12,206 nucleotides of DNA from Desulfuromonas sp. (GTDB taxonomy: Bacteria; Desulfobacterota; Desulfuromonadia; Desulfuromonadales; SZUA-401), in the NCBI GenBank assembly GCA_002869605.1, contig PKUI01000166.1:1-12206 (forward strand). Direction: 5' to 3'. Both the position numbers and the translations under genes were made by a program. Shown here piece by piece: positions 1 through 6,859 of this stretch; position 1 is the first letter of the stretch, and each line of letters starts with the position of its first letter. The notes beneath the pieces were generated by a model, which saw only the letters and a program-made list of their open reading frames with translations, was not told where the DNA came from and did not search any database.

Positions 1-240
1 AGCAAAGGGGTTGGCGAAGAGGATGATCATCGCTACAACGAAAACGTAGATAGCGAGGGACTCGATCATCGCCAGACCGATCATCATGGTGGTGAGGATC
101 TTGCCCGAAGCGCCGGGATTGCGTGCAACACCTTCAACGGCGCTCTTGATAGCCAGACCCTGGCCGAGACCGGTACCGAAAGAACCAATTGCCATGCCGA
201 AACCGGCTGCGATCATACACCATGCGAAAAACTGTTCCAT
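1..240 (-). CDS. atpE: ATP synthase F0 subunit c (partial, C-terminus outside window)
   Basis: This is the proteolipid that forms the rotating ion-binding ring of the F-type ATP synthase. Eighty codons are visible, starting at the ATG at 238-240, which has a good AAGGAG ribosome site about 8 bases upstream; the 3' end lies beyond the left edge. I read two transmembrane helices joined by a polar loop with the family motif ARNPG (residues 39-43). The ion-binding carboxylate is Glu60 in helix 2 (context MIESLAIY), and helix 1 has GLGQG with Gln27. Gln27, Glu60 and Ser61 line up with sodium ligands Q32, E65 and S66 of Ilyobacter tartaricus, but Leu62 replaces the threonine found there. It is the last visible gene of the atpZ-atpI-atpB-atpE operon, 69 bp after atpB. 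Identity is certain; the coupling ion is not. Confidence 0.97.
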   Translation of the reverse strand, partial: MEQFFAWCMIAAGFGMAIGSFGTGLGQGLAIKSAVEGVARNPGASGKILTTMMIGLAMIESLAIYVFVVAMIILFANPFA

Positions 241-309
241 GTTACTTCTCCTTCTTGTGAGTATTTTTTCCTAAAAAGTTAGGACCATTATGCCGAACCC
301 CGAAGGGGA
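241..309 (-). other. atpB-atpE intergenic spacer with two small stem-loops
   Basis: Read on the minus strand, atpB's stop codon is followed at once by CCCC-TTCG-GGG (308 down to 298), a short stem closed by a UUCG tetraloop. A second stem, CCTAA/TTAGG (283-270) with loop CTTT, follows, then an A-rich stretch and the atpE ribosome site. Neither has a U-run, so they are poor terminators. Structures here could affect RNA processing or raise atpE translation, which would suit the many c copies per complex; that role is inference. Confidence 0.4.
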
Positions 310-1011
310 TCAGTGCGCTTCTTCAAGGGCGCCGGCGATGTAGATCATGGCCAGCAGAGTGAAGACGAAAGTCTGGATAAACGCGACCAGTACACCCATT
401 ACCATCATCGGCACCGGCAGCAGGAACGGGACCAGTGCCAGGAAGATCATGAGCACAATTTCGTGGCCGTACATGTTGCCGAAAAGACGCAGGGTCAGGG
501 AAATCGGACGTGCCAGATGGCCGATGATTTCAATCACGAAGATCAGCGGCGCCAGTGCCAGGACCGGACCCATGAAGTGCTTAAGGTAAGCAATGCCGTG
601 TTTCTGAAAGCCGATGATGTGGGTCATGGCGAAAACCACCAGCGCCAGGGCCAAGTTGGTATTCAGGTTGGCGGTCGGCGGATAAAAACAGGGGATCAGG
701 GCGATCAGGTTGGAAGCCAGAATGAACAGTGCGATGGTCGCAATCAACGGGAAGTATTTCTTGCCCTCTTCACCCATTGTCTCGACGATGAGGTTCTCAA
801 TGCCGGTAACCACGACTTCCATAAGGTTTTGCAGGCCGCTCGGAACCGTCTTGATCGAACGGGAAGCAAGCACGGCAAGCACCACCAGGAGCAGGATAAC
901 GAACCAGGTGTAAGTAACGTGATTGATCTTGTCGGCATGCTCAAAACCGAACATCCCTTGGAGGTGGAGTTTGTCCGCCAGCCACTGAAAAAATAAAAAC
1001 GGATGGGTCAT
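310..1011 (-). CDS. atpB: ATP synthase F0 subunit a
   Basis: This is the stator membrane subunit that provides the ion half-channels next to the c-ring. At 233 residues it has the usual size for the family, with several hydrophobic helices. The hallmark segment [10 protein letters not shown] places the essential arginine at residue 175 on the long helix facing the c-ring, and conserved acidic residues occur nearby (Glu161, and Glu184 in the GHEI segment). The ATG start at 1009-1011 has an AAGGGAG-like site further upstream than usual, about 10 bases. It follows atpI by about 20 bp and precedes atpE by 69 bp, so it is surely part of one transcript. The start could be shifted slightly, since a weaker AAGAAG lies directly before the ATG; the function is secure. 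Confidence 0.98.
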   Translation of the reverse strand: MTHPFLFFQWLADKLHLQGMFGFEHADKINHVTYTWFVILLLVVLAVLASRSIKTVPSGLQNLMEVVVTGIENLIVETMGEEGKKYFPLIATIALFILASNLIALIPCFYPPTANLNTNLALALVVFAMTHIIGFQKHGIAYLKHFMGPVLALAPLIFVIEIIGHLARPISLTLRLFGNMYGHEIVLMIFLALVPFLLPVPMMVMGVLVAFIQTFVFTLLAMIYIAGALEEAH

Positions 1012-1032
1012 CTTCTTATGTTCTCCCTTAAT

Positions 1033-1395
1033 TCAGATCATGCGTCTGAAAGTAGTCCAGAGTATATTCACCACCACTACCGACAGGCCTACGGCCAGGG
1101 CAACGGGGTTGAGCTTGGCCACCGCGATCAGCAGGTACAGGGCGATGGCGATAAAACCGAGGCGTAAAAAGTAGGCGAACTTGAAACCGACCGCCGCTCC
1201 CCGTTGCGGATTGCTGATGACCTTGGTCAACGAGCTTTGCAGCCAACGGTAGGCGATGATGGCCAGCAGACCTCCGGCCAACACTCCCTGGGTAACCTCT
1301 AGCGACCGCCAGAGCAGGCTGGCCAGGGTCAGCAGGGCGAGTACAATCCAGTTACGTCGGGACAGGTCCTTGAGCAAACGGTCATCCTTGCTCAT
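1033..1395 (-). CDS. atpI: ATP synthase accessory protein AtpI
   Basis: A 120-residue membrane protein of the ATP synthase subunit I family. I see about four hydrophobic segments (near residues 15-30, 36-50, 70-92 and 96-113), short polar N- and C-termini, and no catalytic motif. Family members lie at the head of atp operons; in other bacteria AtpI helps assemble the c-ring, and with AtpZ it has been proposed to form a magnesium or calcium transporter. The start codon overlaps the end of the preceding atpZ by 14 bp, indicating translational coupling. The family is poorly conserved in sequence, so the call rests mainly on topology, size and position between atpZ and atpB. Confidence 0.85.
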   Translation of the reverse strand: MSKDDRLLKDLSRRNWIVLALLTLASLLWRSLEVTQGVLAGGLLAIIAYRWLQSSLTKVISNPQRGAAVGFKFAYFLRLGFIAIALYLLIAVAKLNPVALAVGLSVVVVNILWTTFRRMI

Positions 1396-1633
1396 CGTTC
1401 TCCTGCTCGCGCTGCTGGCGTTTCAGTTCGCGACTGGTCAGAATGAAAATGTTCCTAAAACCGGAAATGATTCCAAGTACCAGGAAAATCAAGGTCAGCC
1501 ACGGTGAGGTCTGTAGCCACTTGTCCAGATAGTAACCCATCGCCAAGCCGATAAAAGTCGATACGACCATCGAAATGCCGACGCTGGACAGGAATCCAAG
1601 GGTTTTAAAAAGTTGCTGACGCTCTTCGCTCAT
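1382..1633 (-). CDS. atpZ: AtpZ/AtpQ-like F0F1-ATPase gene-1 membrane protein
   Basis: A small protein of 83 residues with two transmembrane helices (about 11-31 and 43-60). It matches the family of putative F0F1-ATPase subunits that open atp operons: glycine-rich first helix with GLAMGYYLDKWL, then a second helix ending in GFRNIFIL and a charged, glutamine-rich tail. It has been linked with AtpI to divalent cation transport, but its role is not settled. I chose the ATG at 1631-1633. A longer reading from a GTG at 1661-1663 would begin inside the palindromic operator-like element and add ten residues unlike the family, so I reject it. The ribosome site is modest (GGGATGG just before the ATG). 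It is the first gene of the operon, about 40 bases after the predicted transcription start. Confidence 0.85.
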   Translation of the reverse strand: MSEERQQLFKTLGFLSSVGISMVVSTFIGLAMGYYLDKWLQTSPWLTLIFLVLGIISGFRNIFILTSRELKRQQREQENDEQG

Positions 1634-1646
1634 CCATCCCAGTTCC

Positions 1647-1663
1647 GTGTATACAGCATACAC
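1647..1663 (-). promoter_or_regulatory. Palindromic operator-like element in the atp leader
   Basis: A perfect inverted repeat GTGTAT-N5-ATACAC lies just downstream of the atp promoter's -10 box (around +8 to +24) and upstream of the atpZ start. Read in the direction of atp transcription it contains GTGTATGCTGTATAC (1663 down to 1649), matching 13 of 15 bases with an element upstream of nuoA. Its position would suit a repressor blocking early elongation. Operator function is inferred from symmetry, position and recurrence. Confidence 0.6.
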
Positions 1664-1677
1664 AATTCAGCCGTGCA

Positions 1678-1706
1678 TAATTAGCATAGGGGACATGATG
1701 TGTCAA
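1678..1706 (-). promoter_or_regulatory. Sigma-70 type promoter of the atp operon
   Basis: On the minus strand a perfect -35 box TTGACA (1706-1701) is followed by a 17-bp spacer and the -10 box TAATTA (1683-1678). Transcription should start near 1671, leaving about 38 bases before the atpZ ATG. The same TTGACA-N17-TAATT pattern occurs before hemL and nuoA. Confidence 0.75.
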
Positions 1707-1748
1707 CCGGCTTTTTGCCTCGATTGGAAGGCCTGTAAAGCCTGCCGA

Positions 1749-2477
1749 TTAGCCCTTTCCACGGCGTTTTCCGCGCCAGTCCCTGGCACTTTCTGCAAGC
1801 TGTGAAAACATGCTGCGTAGCAGGTTGAACTCGTCGATATCAGGGTTGGCTCGGTTCAGTATCCGCTTGAGCGGTTGCATCATAGCATCGGGGCGCTGAG
1901 GGTTCAGAAACGCCACGCGCTGTAACAGCTGCTGAACACTTTCGCAAAAAGCTGTGGTTTCGGCGTGACGGGGGTAGGCGCGTGTGGCAGAGATGCCGGG
2001 CGGAGCGGAGGAGAGTTCGTAGAGAAACAGGAGCACCGCCTGTGCGAGGTTCAGAGAGCCGAGGGCTTGTGAGGTCTGTACGGTGACGGCCTGCTGGCAT
2101 TGTTCAACCTCGTCGCGGGTGAGACCAGAGTCTTCGCGGCCGAAGACCAGGGCCAGGTCGAAATCCTCGGGGTAGCGTGAAAGGCTTTGCGCAAAGGCGG
2201 GGAGTTCCAGCAACTGCCCGCGGTGACGGCCAGCGCGACGGGTCGCCGCGACCGAGAGGTGCATATACTCGAGGGACGCCTCGAGAGAGTCGTAGCATTG
2301 GGCGCGATCCAGCAGCGGTGCGGCGCCAACGGCAAGTTTATGCGCCATGGCGTCGTGGTGATCGCAGGGATTGACCAAGCGCAGGCGGCTGATGTCGAAA
2401 TTGGCCATGGCTCGGCATACCATGCCGATGTTGGCCGGAATCCGAGGTTCGACGAGGACAATGGTGAGTCGAGGCAT
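1749..2477 (-). CDS. trmJ: TrmJ-like SPOUT RNA methyltransferase (TrmH family group 1)
   Basis: A 242-residue S-adenosylmethionine-dependent RNA 2'-O-methyltransferase, most likely acting on tRNA position 32. The three SPOUT trefoil-knot motifs are clear: motif 1 LVEPRIPANIG with Asn16 and Arg22; motif 2 LVFGREDSGLT with Arg114 and Glu115; motif 3 LGSLNLAQAV with Asn143. The C-terminal 80 residues form the helical extension seen in TrmJ and end in a basic tail (KRRGKG) suited to RNA binding. The start at 2475-2477 lies only 5 bp after the stop of the upstream membrane-protein gene and has no convincing ribosome site, so translation probably depends on coupling to that gene. Nothing in the sequence separates TrmJ from close SpoU relatives such as archaeal-type Cm32 enzymes, so the exact target base is inferred. 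Confidence 0.88.
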   Translation of the reverse strand: MPRLTIVLVEPRIPANIGMVCRAMANFDISRLRLVNPCDHHDAMAHKLAVGAAPLLDRAQCYDSLEASLEYMHLSVAATRRAGRHRGQLLELPAFAQSLSRYPEDFDLALVFGREDSGLTRDEVEQCQQAVTVQTSQALGSLNLAQAVLLFLYELSSAPPGISATRAYPRHAETTAFCESVQQLLQRVAFLNPQRPDAMMQPLKRILNRANPDIDEFNLLRSMFSQLAESARDWRGKRRGKG

Positions 2478-2482
2478 GTTGA

Positions 2483-2986
2483 TTAGTCGGTTCTGCGTAG
2501 GAGTTTGAATGCCGCCGTTTCCCAGCTGTTGTTGAGCGTGAAGAAACGCCCCATGAGGTTCTCCAGGGGAGGTGGTGCGGCATTGAACTGCAGGCCGATA
2601 TGGACGATGTCGGCTTCAGCCGGGAGCGGAACCAGGCATTCGGAGGTCAGGGTTTCGCCGGGGAACAGGTAGTGCACGTCTTTGAAGACTTCCTTCGGTT
2701 CGTGCCATTCGAGCGGTTCGTCGCCGCTACGGACCGAAGAGGTCCGGAATGGGACACTGTCGGGCAGTTGAATGGCCTTGTCGTGGTCGTAGGCAAGACT
2801 CTGCAGCAATACGGTCTGTTTGCGCATACGCGCGCGCGATGTGTTTCGTATCGACAGGGTCGCGGTCAAGAAGCGGTCATCCGGAGCGGGCTCATGGATA
2901 AGGATCTCCAGATAAGCCTGAGGCGCAAATTGCAGCAGTAGCCAGATGGCTACAATGATGCAAAGCAGGGAAATGAACAGGGCCAT
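2483..2986 (-). CDS. Membrane-anchored protein of unknown function
   Basis: A 167-residue protein I do not recognise. Residues 2-22 are strongly hydrophobic and lack a cleavage or lipobox motif, so this is probably an uncleaved N-terminal anchor with the rest exported. The remainder is rich in alternating hydrophobic residues and reads as beta-strands, with LTATLSIRNTSRARM near 40-54 and an FPGETLTSECLVPLP stretch near 108-122, suggesting an immunoglobulin-like fold; this is a guess from pattern only. The ATG at 2984-2986 has a strong AAGGAG site 8 bases upstream. It follows the PilZ gene by 65 bp, where a TATACT/TATAGT box without a good -35 might be a weak promoter, and it is 5 bp ahead of trmJ. 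It is either co-transcribed with its neighbours or starts a two-gene unit. Confidence 0.8.
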   Translation of the reverse strand: MALFISLLCIIVAIWLLLQFAPQAYLEILIHEPAPDDRFLTATLSIRNTSRARMRKQTVLLQSLAYDHDKAIQLPDSVPFRTSSVRSGDEPLEWHEPKEVFKDVHYLFPGETLTSECLVPLPAEADIVHIGLQFNAAPPPLENLMGRFFTLNNSWETAAFKLLRRTD

Positions 2987-3051
2987 GGGAGAACTCCTTT
3001 CTCACAGTGTATGGGTAACTATAGTATAGTACGTAACGGCAGAGAGGGCGA

Positions 3052-3768
3052 TCAGGCAGAGGCGCGCAGGGACTCCATGACAAACCTTTGCAGCGCGCGG
3101 CGCGAATCCTTGTCAAGGTTGACGAATTCAATGCCTACCCCCTCCGCGAGGTCGGGACGGGTCCGCTCCGCCCCCCGGTTGATCCAGGCAATCCTGCCGG
3201 AGCAGTGCAGTTTTTTTTCACGCAGCGGCAGTGGGAACTCGAGTTTGACATCCTGACCATGGGTAAAGTTTTCCGTGCTCGCCAGGTAGAGGCCTCCGGA
3301 ACTGAGGTTGACGGTATTGTCATAGCGTTCGAGTTCGCCACTGAGGCTGAAGCGAACCCGGGTCTGCACATCGATGCGGGGTGCCGCACGCTGCGCAAGG
3401 TTGATGAAACTCTGGGTGATGCCGGATAACTCCCTCCGTCTGAGCGGACGGGCCAGAACCCCATCAGAACTTGCTTCCCAGCAACGATCGATAATTTGTT
3501 GTTGTTGAGGGGCCAGGAGCAGTACGGGCAAGTTGTGATATTGCGGGTCCTGCTTGATTTTCGCGCAACAGTCGGCACCGTTGAGGTCCGATAGTTCGTA
3601 AGCGAGAATGACGACCTGGGGGCGCAGGGCCGGGAGCATCTTCAGGGCTTCCTGGGCCGATTGGGCGCTGGCCACATTGATGCGCTGATGCGAAAAATAG
3701 CCCCGTTCGAGGCTGAGCATCAGCGGGTTACTGTTGACGAGTAAGATTCGCCCCTGCATATCGGGCAT
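3052..3768 (-). CDS. Pseudo-receiver/PilZ domain protein (probable c-di-GMP effector)
   Basis: A 238-residue two-domain protein. Residues 5-120 have the length and strand-helix rhythm of a response-regulator receiver, but the phosphorylation residues are gone: the acidic pair is Asn12-Ser13, the acceptor position is Ala56, the conserved Thr/Ser is Ala86 and the Lys is Arg107. Residues 127-220 form a PilZ domain with both cyclic-di-GMP motifs present, Arg127-x3-Arg131 and Asn154-x-Ser156-x2-Gly159. The end, with GRIAWIN and GVGIEFVNL, matches the PilZ subtype frequent in myxobacteria and Desulfuromonadales. It probably senses c-di-GMP and not phosphorylation, passing the signal to an unknown partner. 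The ATG at 3766-3768 has a weak ribosome site; an alternative ATG three codons downstream has none better. A good promoter lies upstream at 3822-3850. Confidence 0.88.
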   Translation of the reverse strand: MPDMQGRILLVNSNPLMLSLERGYFSHQRINVASAQSAQEALKMLPALRPQVVILAYELSDLNGADCCAKIKQDPQYHNLPVLLLAPQQQQIIDRCWEASSDGVLARPLRRRELSGITQSFINLAQRAAPRIDVQTRVRFSLSGELERYDNTVNLSSGGLYLASTENFTHGQDVKLEFPLPLREKKLHCSGRIAWINRGAERTRPDLAEGVGIEFVNLDKDSRRALQRFVMESLRASA

Positions 3769-3821
3769 AGAGTTTCCAGCCTTGTGGAATGGGATAAGGG
3801 ACTGCTACCAGTCCACTGGCA

Positions 3822-3850
3822 AAGATAGGGAAAAGTCTCTGGTGAGTCAA
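3822..3850 (-). promoter_or_regulatory. Promoter of the PilZ-protein gene
   Basis: On the minus strand TTGACT (3850-3845) is followed by a 17-bp spacer and TATCTT (3827-3822). It lies in the gap between the hemL terminator and the PilZ gene and predicts a leader of roughly 45 bases. The downstream membrane-protein and trmJ genes may share it. Confidence 0.6.
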
Positions 3851-3870
3851 TCAAGGCGCGCCGCACTGCG

Positions 3871-3908
3871 CAAGAAAAAGAGGCCCGGATGGTCATCCGG
3901 GCCTCTTT
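3871..3908 (-). terminator. Rho-independent terminator of hemL
   Basis: A perfect GC-rich inverted repeat with 15-base arms (3877-3891 and 3894-3908; core AGGCCCGGAT/ATCCGGGCCT) lies 21 bp after the hemL stop. On the minus strand the stem runs into a U-rich tail (TTTTTCTT). It is the strongest terminator in the window and separates hemL from the PilZ gene. Confidence 0.93.
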
Positions 3909-3929
3909 GTAAACGGAGATGGGAGCCTT

Positions 3930-5213
3930 TTAGAGCGCTTGCAGTGCCTTGCGTGCCGCTTCGATGGTGGCGTCGAGGTCGGCCGTGGAGTGGGCAACGC
4001 TCATGAAGCCGGCTTCGTACTGGCTCGGGGCGAGGTTGATTCCCGATTCAAGCATGCTGCGGAAGAACTTGGCGAAGATCGCCGGGGTTTCCGGGGCGAC
4101 GTCGGCAAAGTTGAACACTTCTTTTGCCTGGAAGTAGGTGCAGAACATGCCACCGACGCGCTGCAGCGAGGTCGGTACGCCGGCTGCCTTTGCCTCTTCG
4201 GCGAGACCCTTGCACAGGTAGGCGCTCTTCTCCTCGATCTGCTCGTAGAAGCCTTCTTCCTTGAGCAGGGTCAGGGTGGCGATGCCGGCGCTCATCGCCA
4301 GCGGGTTGCCTGAGAGGGTGCCTGCCTGGTAGACGCCGCCGTTCGGCGACAGCTTCTCCATGATCTCCTTCTTGCCACCGAAGGCTCCGACCGGTAGGCC
4401 GCCACCGATGATCTTGCCGAGGCAGACCAGGTCGCCGCGCACGCCGAAACGTTCCTGGGCGCCGCCGTAGGCGACGCGGAAGCCGGTCATGACTTCATCG
4501 ATGATCAGCACAATCCCCTCGGTGTCGCACAGGCTGCGCAACCCTTCGAGGAAACCGCTCCGGGGCGGGACGCAGCCCATGTTGCCGGCGATCGGTTCGA
4601 GAATGATACAGGCGATCTCTCCCTTGTTGGCGGCAACCATCTGCTTGACGTCGTCGAGGTCGTTGTAGGTCGCGGTCAGGGTGTGCTTGGCAAAATCCTC
4701 GGGGACCCCGGGAGAGGTCGGGACGCCGAAGGTTGCGGCTCCCGAACCGGCCTTGACCAGCAGCGAGTCGGCATGCCCGTGGTAGCAGCCGTCGAACTTG
4801 AGGATCTTGTCGCGGCCGGTGTAGCCGCGTGCCAGGCGGATGGCGCTCATGGTGGCCTCGGTGCCGGAGGAGACCATGCGCACCATCTCGATGTTCGGGT
4901 AGGCTTCGCTGACCATTTCGGCGAGTACGATCTCCTTCTCGGTTGGAGCGCCGTAGGAGGCCCCGCTTGCAGCGGCCTGCTGAATCGCCTCGACAACCTT
5001 GGGGTGGCAGTGGCCGAGGATCATCGGTCCCCAGGAGCCGACATAGTCGATATAGGCTTGGCCGTCGGCATCATAGATCTTGGAACCGGCAGCCTTGGTA
5101 ATGAACAGGGGGTTACAGCCGACCGATTTAAAGGCTCGGACCGGGCTGTTGACGCCGCCGGGAATAATCTTTTGTGCGCGAGTGAAAAGGCCGTCTGATT
5201 TCTGGTGATTCAT
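3930..5213 (-). CDS. hemL: Glutamate-1-semialdehyde 2,1-aminomutase
   Basis: This pyridoxal-phosphate enzyme converts glutamate-1-semialdehyde to 5-aminolevulinate, the last step of the C5 route into heme, siroheme and cobamides. The 427-residue length is typical. Visible family features are the N-terminal [12 protein letters not shown] (residues 17-28), SSGTEA (115-120) for phosphate contact, [10 protein letters not shown] with Asp239 pairing with the cofactor nitrogen, and the Schiff-base lysine Lys267 in [16 protein letters not shown]. The ATG at 5211-5213 is preceded by AAAGGGG. It is monocistronic: its own promoter (5276-5304) faces away from the rnf promoter and a strong terminator follows. 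High demand for heme in a cytochrome-rich organism would fit, but the sequence does not show that. Confidence 0.98.
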   Translation of the reverse strand: MNHQKSDGLFTRAQKIIPGGVNSPVRAFKSVGCNPLFITKAAGSKIYDADGQAYIDYVGSWGPMILGHCHPKVVEAIQQAAASGASYGAPTEKEIVLAEMVSEAYPNIEMVRMVSSGTEATMSAIRLARGYTGRDKILKFDGCYHGHADSLLVKAGSGAATFGVPTSPGVPEDFAKHTLTATYNDLDDVKQMVAANKGEIACIILEPIAGNMGCVPPRSGFLEGLRSLCDTEGIVLIIDEVMTGFRVAYGGAQERFGVRGDLVCLGKIIGGGLPVGAFGGKKEIMEKLSPNGGVYQAGTLSGNPLAMSAGIATLTLLKEEGFYEQIEEKSAYLCKGLAEEAKAAGVPTSLQRVGGMFCTYFQAKEVFNFADVAPETPAIFAKFFRSMLESGINLAPSQYEAGFMSVAHSTADLDATIEAARKALQAL

Positions 5214-5275
5214 GCTTTAAAACCCCTTTGATTTGAGTTCTCTGAAATCCCGCAAAGTCCCATGGAGACGGGCCT

Positions 5276-5304
5276 GAATTAACATAGCCCCCCGGGGTTG
5301 TCAA
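5276..5304 (-). promoter_or_regulatory. Promoter of hemL
   Basis: On the minus strand TTGACA (5304-5299) is followed by a 17-bp spacer and TAATTC (5281-5276), part of an extended TGTTAATTC. Transcription should start near 5269, about 56 bases before the ATG. Its -35 box lies only 13 bp from the -35 box of the divergent rnf promoter. Confidence 0.68.
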
Positions 5305-5317
5305 GGGCGCGAGGGGT

Positions 5318-5347
5318 TTGACAAAAGAGGTGTACATGGTTTATAGA
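5318..5347 (+). promoter_or_regulatory. Promoter of the rnf operon
   Basis: TTGACA (5318-5323) is followed by an 18-bp spacer and TATAGA (5342-5347), predicting a start near 5354 and a leader of about 37 bases. TGTACA, a six-base palindrome, sits inside the spacer (5331-5336). I see no copy of the GTATAC-type element shared by the atp and nuo promoters. Confidence 0.6.
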
Positions 5348-5390
5348 ATTGGTCTGACCATTTTACATCTGTGAATTCGGCAAGGCATCC

Positions 5391-5972
5391 ATGACAGAAC
5401 TGTTACTAATTTTAGCAAGCGCGGTGTTCGTCAACAACTTTGTGCTCGCGCGCTTCCTGGGGATCTGCCCGTTCCTCGGGGTCTCGAAGAAGGCCGATAC
5501 CGCTCTCGGTATGGGGATGGCGGTCACCTTTGTCATGACCATTGCCGCCGTGGTCACCTGGTTGATCCAGTATCTGGTGCTGATCCCTTTTGGCCTGGAA
5601 TATCTACAGACCATAGCCTTTATACTGGTGATCGCCTCACTGGTACAACTGGTCGAGATGATTATCCAGAAAACCTCGCCGGTGCTCTACCAGTCGCTCG
5701 GGATTTTTTTGCCGCTGATTACCACCAACTGCGCCGTGCTCGGTCTGGCGGTGCTGAACATCCAGAAAGAATATACCTTCGTCGAAAGTATCGTTTTTGC
5801 CATGGGCGCTGCGCTAGGTTTTACCCTCGCCATGGTGCTGTTCGCCGGTCTGCGCGAGCGGATCGACCTGGCACCGGTACCGAGGGCGTTTCGTGGTACG
5901 GCGATCGCCCTGGTGACGGCGGGACTGCTGTCACTGGCGTTCATGGGGTTCGCGGGGTTGGTCAAGGGGTGA
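5391..5972 (+). CDS. rnfA: Rnf electron transport complex subunit RnfA
   Basis: An integral membrane subunit of the Rnf complex, which couples ferredoxin/NAD(H) electron exchange to ion movement. The 193 residues form six predicted helices. Two in-membrane cysteines, Cys26 in FLGICPFLG and Cys114 in [10 protein letters not shown], match those that with RnfE's pair hold an iron-sulfur centre at the heart of the complex. The ATG at 5391 follows an AAGG site at 5 bases. It opens a complete rnfABCDGE operon in the proteobacterial gene order, unlike the CDGEAB order of clostridia, and is 7 bp from rnfB. Confidence 0.97.
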   Translation: MTELLLILASAVFVNNFVLARFLGICPFLGVSKKADTALGMGMAVTFVMTIAAVVTWLIQYLVLIPFGLEYLQTIAFILVIASLVQLVEMIIQKTSPVLYQSLGIFLPLITTNCAVLGLAVLNIQKEYTFVESIVFAMGAALGFTLAMVLFAGLRERIDLAPVPRAFRGTAIALVTAGLLSLAFMGFAGLVKG

Positions 5973-5979
5973 TCGTCGA

Positions 5980-6846
5980 ATGATGTCCATGGTGACGGCC
6001 ACGCTGGCCGCAATCTTGAGCCTCGCCGGCATTGGACTGGCTGCTGCACTGGCGCTGGGACTCGCGGCACGCCGCTTCGCCGTGGAGGTTGATCCACGCG
6101 AAGAGGCGATTCTCGAGGTTCTGTCCGGGGCTAACTGCGGAGCCTGCGGCTACCCTGGTTGCGGGGCGTTTGCCCGGGCGGTGGTGGCTGGTGAGGTCGA
6201 GCCCCACCTCTGTCCCGCCAGCGGTGCCGGAGCCGTGGTCAAGATTGCGCACATCATGGGGGTCGAGGCCAAGGTGCGAGACCCGGAGATCGCCGTGGTG
6301 CTCTGCCAGGGGGACAACCAACAGGCACGCTTGAAGTACCGCTACCTCGGTCTGGCCGACTGTAATGCGGCCCAGAAGGTGGCGGATGGGCCGAAGCAGT
6401 GCGCCGGAGGCTGCCTGGGACTTGGCAGCTGCGAACGCGCCTGCCCGTTTGGGGCTATCGAGATGACCGCCGAGGGCCTGGCGGTTATTGATCGAGAAAA
6501 GTGTACTGGCTGTCGCAAGTGTGTGGCGGTCTGCCCGCGGCAGGTGATTGCCATGACTCCTAAGCAGGCGACGGTGCATGTGCTGTGCAACAGCCGCGAC
6601 AAGGGAGCCTTGGTGCGCAAGAACTGCAAGGTCGGGTGCATTGCCTGTCGTATCTGTCTGAAGACCGTGCCCGAAGCCTACCGGGTGGAGGAGAACCTGG
6701 CGTCGGTCATCTACGAGTATCATCGAGAAGCCGAAGCGGCTGTCAGCAAGTGTCCCACCAAGTGCATTCGCGATTTCCGTACCGGCTACCCCGGGGGGAG
6801 CTCCCTGAATGTGGACCTTGAGGACAGCGATGAGCATGTTGCCTGA
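5980..6846 (+). CDS. rnfB: Rnf complex iron-sulfur subunit RnfB (long form)
   Basis: RnfB is the likely entry point for ferredoxin electrons. An N-terminal membrane helix (about 4-30) is followed by a four-cysteine cluster domain (Cys53, 56, 61, 78), then a two-cluster ferredoxin domain with Cys141-x3-Cys145-x5-Cys151-x3-Cys155 and Cys175-x2-Cys178-x2-Cys181-x3-Cys185. At 288 residues it is about 100 longer than the E. coli RsxB type and resembles the long clostridial forms. The extra C-terminal part has Cys203, 216, 220, 223, 226, 258 and 262. There the fourth position of one motif is Val230, and the first three positions of the next are not cysteine, so only one cluster seems to remain. The first ATG (5980) sits 10 bases after AAGGGG; a second at 5983 is possible. 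Confidence 0.96.
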   Translation: MMSMVTATLAAILSLAGIGLAAALALGLAARRFAVEVDPREEAILEVLSGANCGACGYPGCGAFARAVVAGEVEPHLCPASGAGAVVKIAHIMGVEAKVRDPEIAVVLCQGDNQQARLKYRYLGLADCNAAQKVADGPKQCAGGCLGLGSCERACPFGAIEMTAEGLAVIDREKCTGCRKCVAVCPRQVIAMTPKQATVHVLCNSRDKGALVRKNCKVGCIACRICLKTVPEAYRVEENLASVIYEYHREAEAAVSKCPTKCIRDFRTGYPGGSSLNVDLEDSDEHVA

Positions 6847-6859
6847 GCAGGATAGTTAA

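Noticed and set aside
313..996. A 227-codon open frame on the plus strand opposite atpB
   Set aside because: The product is low-complexity and rich in His, Gln and Asp, as expected from the antisense of hydrophobic codons. atpB on the minus strand is unmistakable.
1634..1663. Extended AtpZ start at a GTG at 1661-1663
   Set aside because: It would start within the palindromic element near the transcription start and add residues not seen in the family; the ATG at 1631-1633 fits better.
1707..1748. Possible terminator after trmJ (GGCTTT...AAAGCC pairing on the minus strand)
   Set aside because: The stem is short with a long loop and no U-run follows, so I could not support a terminator; read-through from trmJ into atp remains possible.
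3007..3031. GTGTAT and repeated TATAGT sequences between the PilZ gene and the unknown membrane-protein gene as another copy of the atp/nuo element
   Set aside because: Only a six-base half-site matches and the second half is absent; a weak -10 box is the more likely explanation for the TATAGT repeat.
5962..6837. A 291-codon open frame on the minus strand across nearly all of rnfB
   Set aside because: It is a mirror of a GC-rich coding gene. The plus strand encodes the ordered cysteine motifs of RnfB, and the minus product has no recognisable domain or ribosome site.
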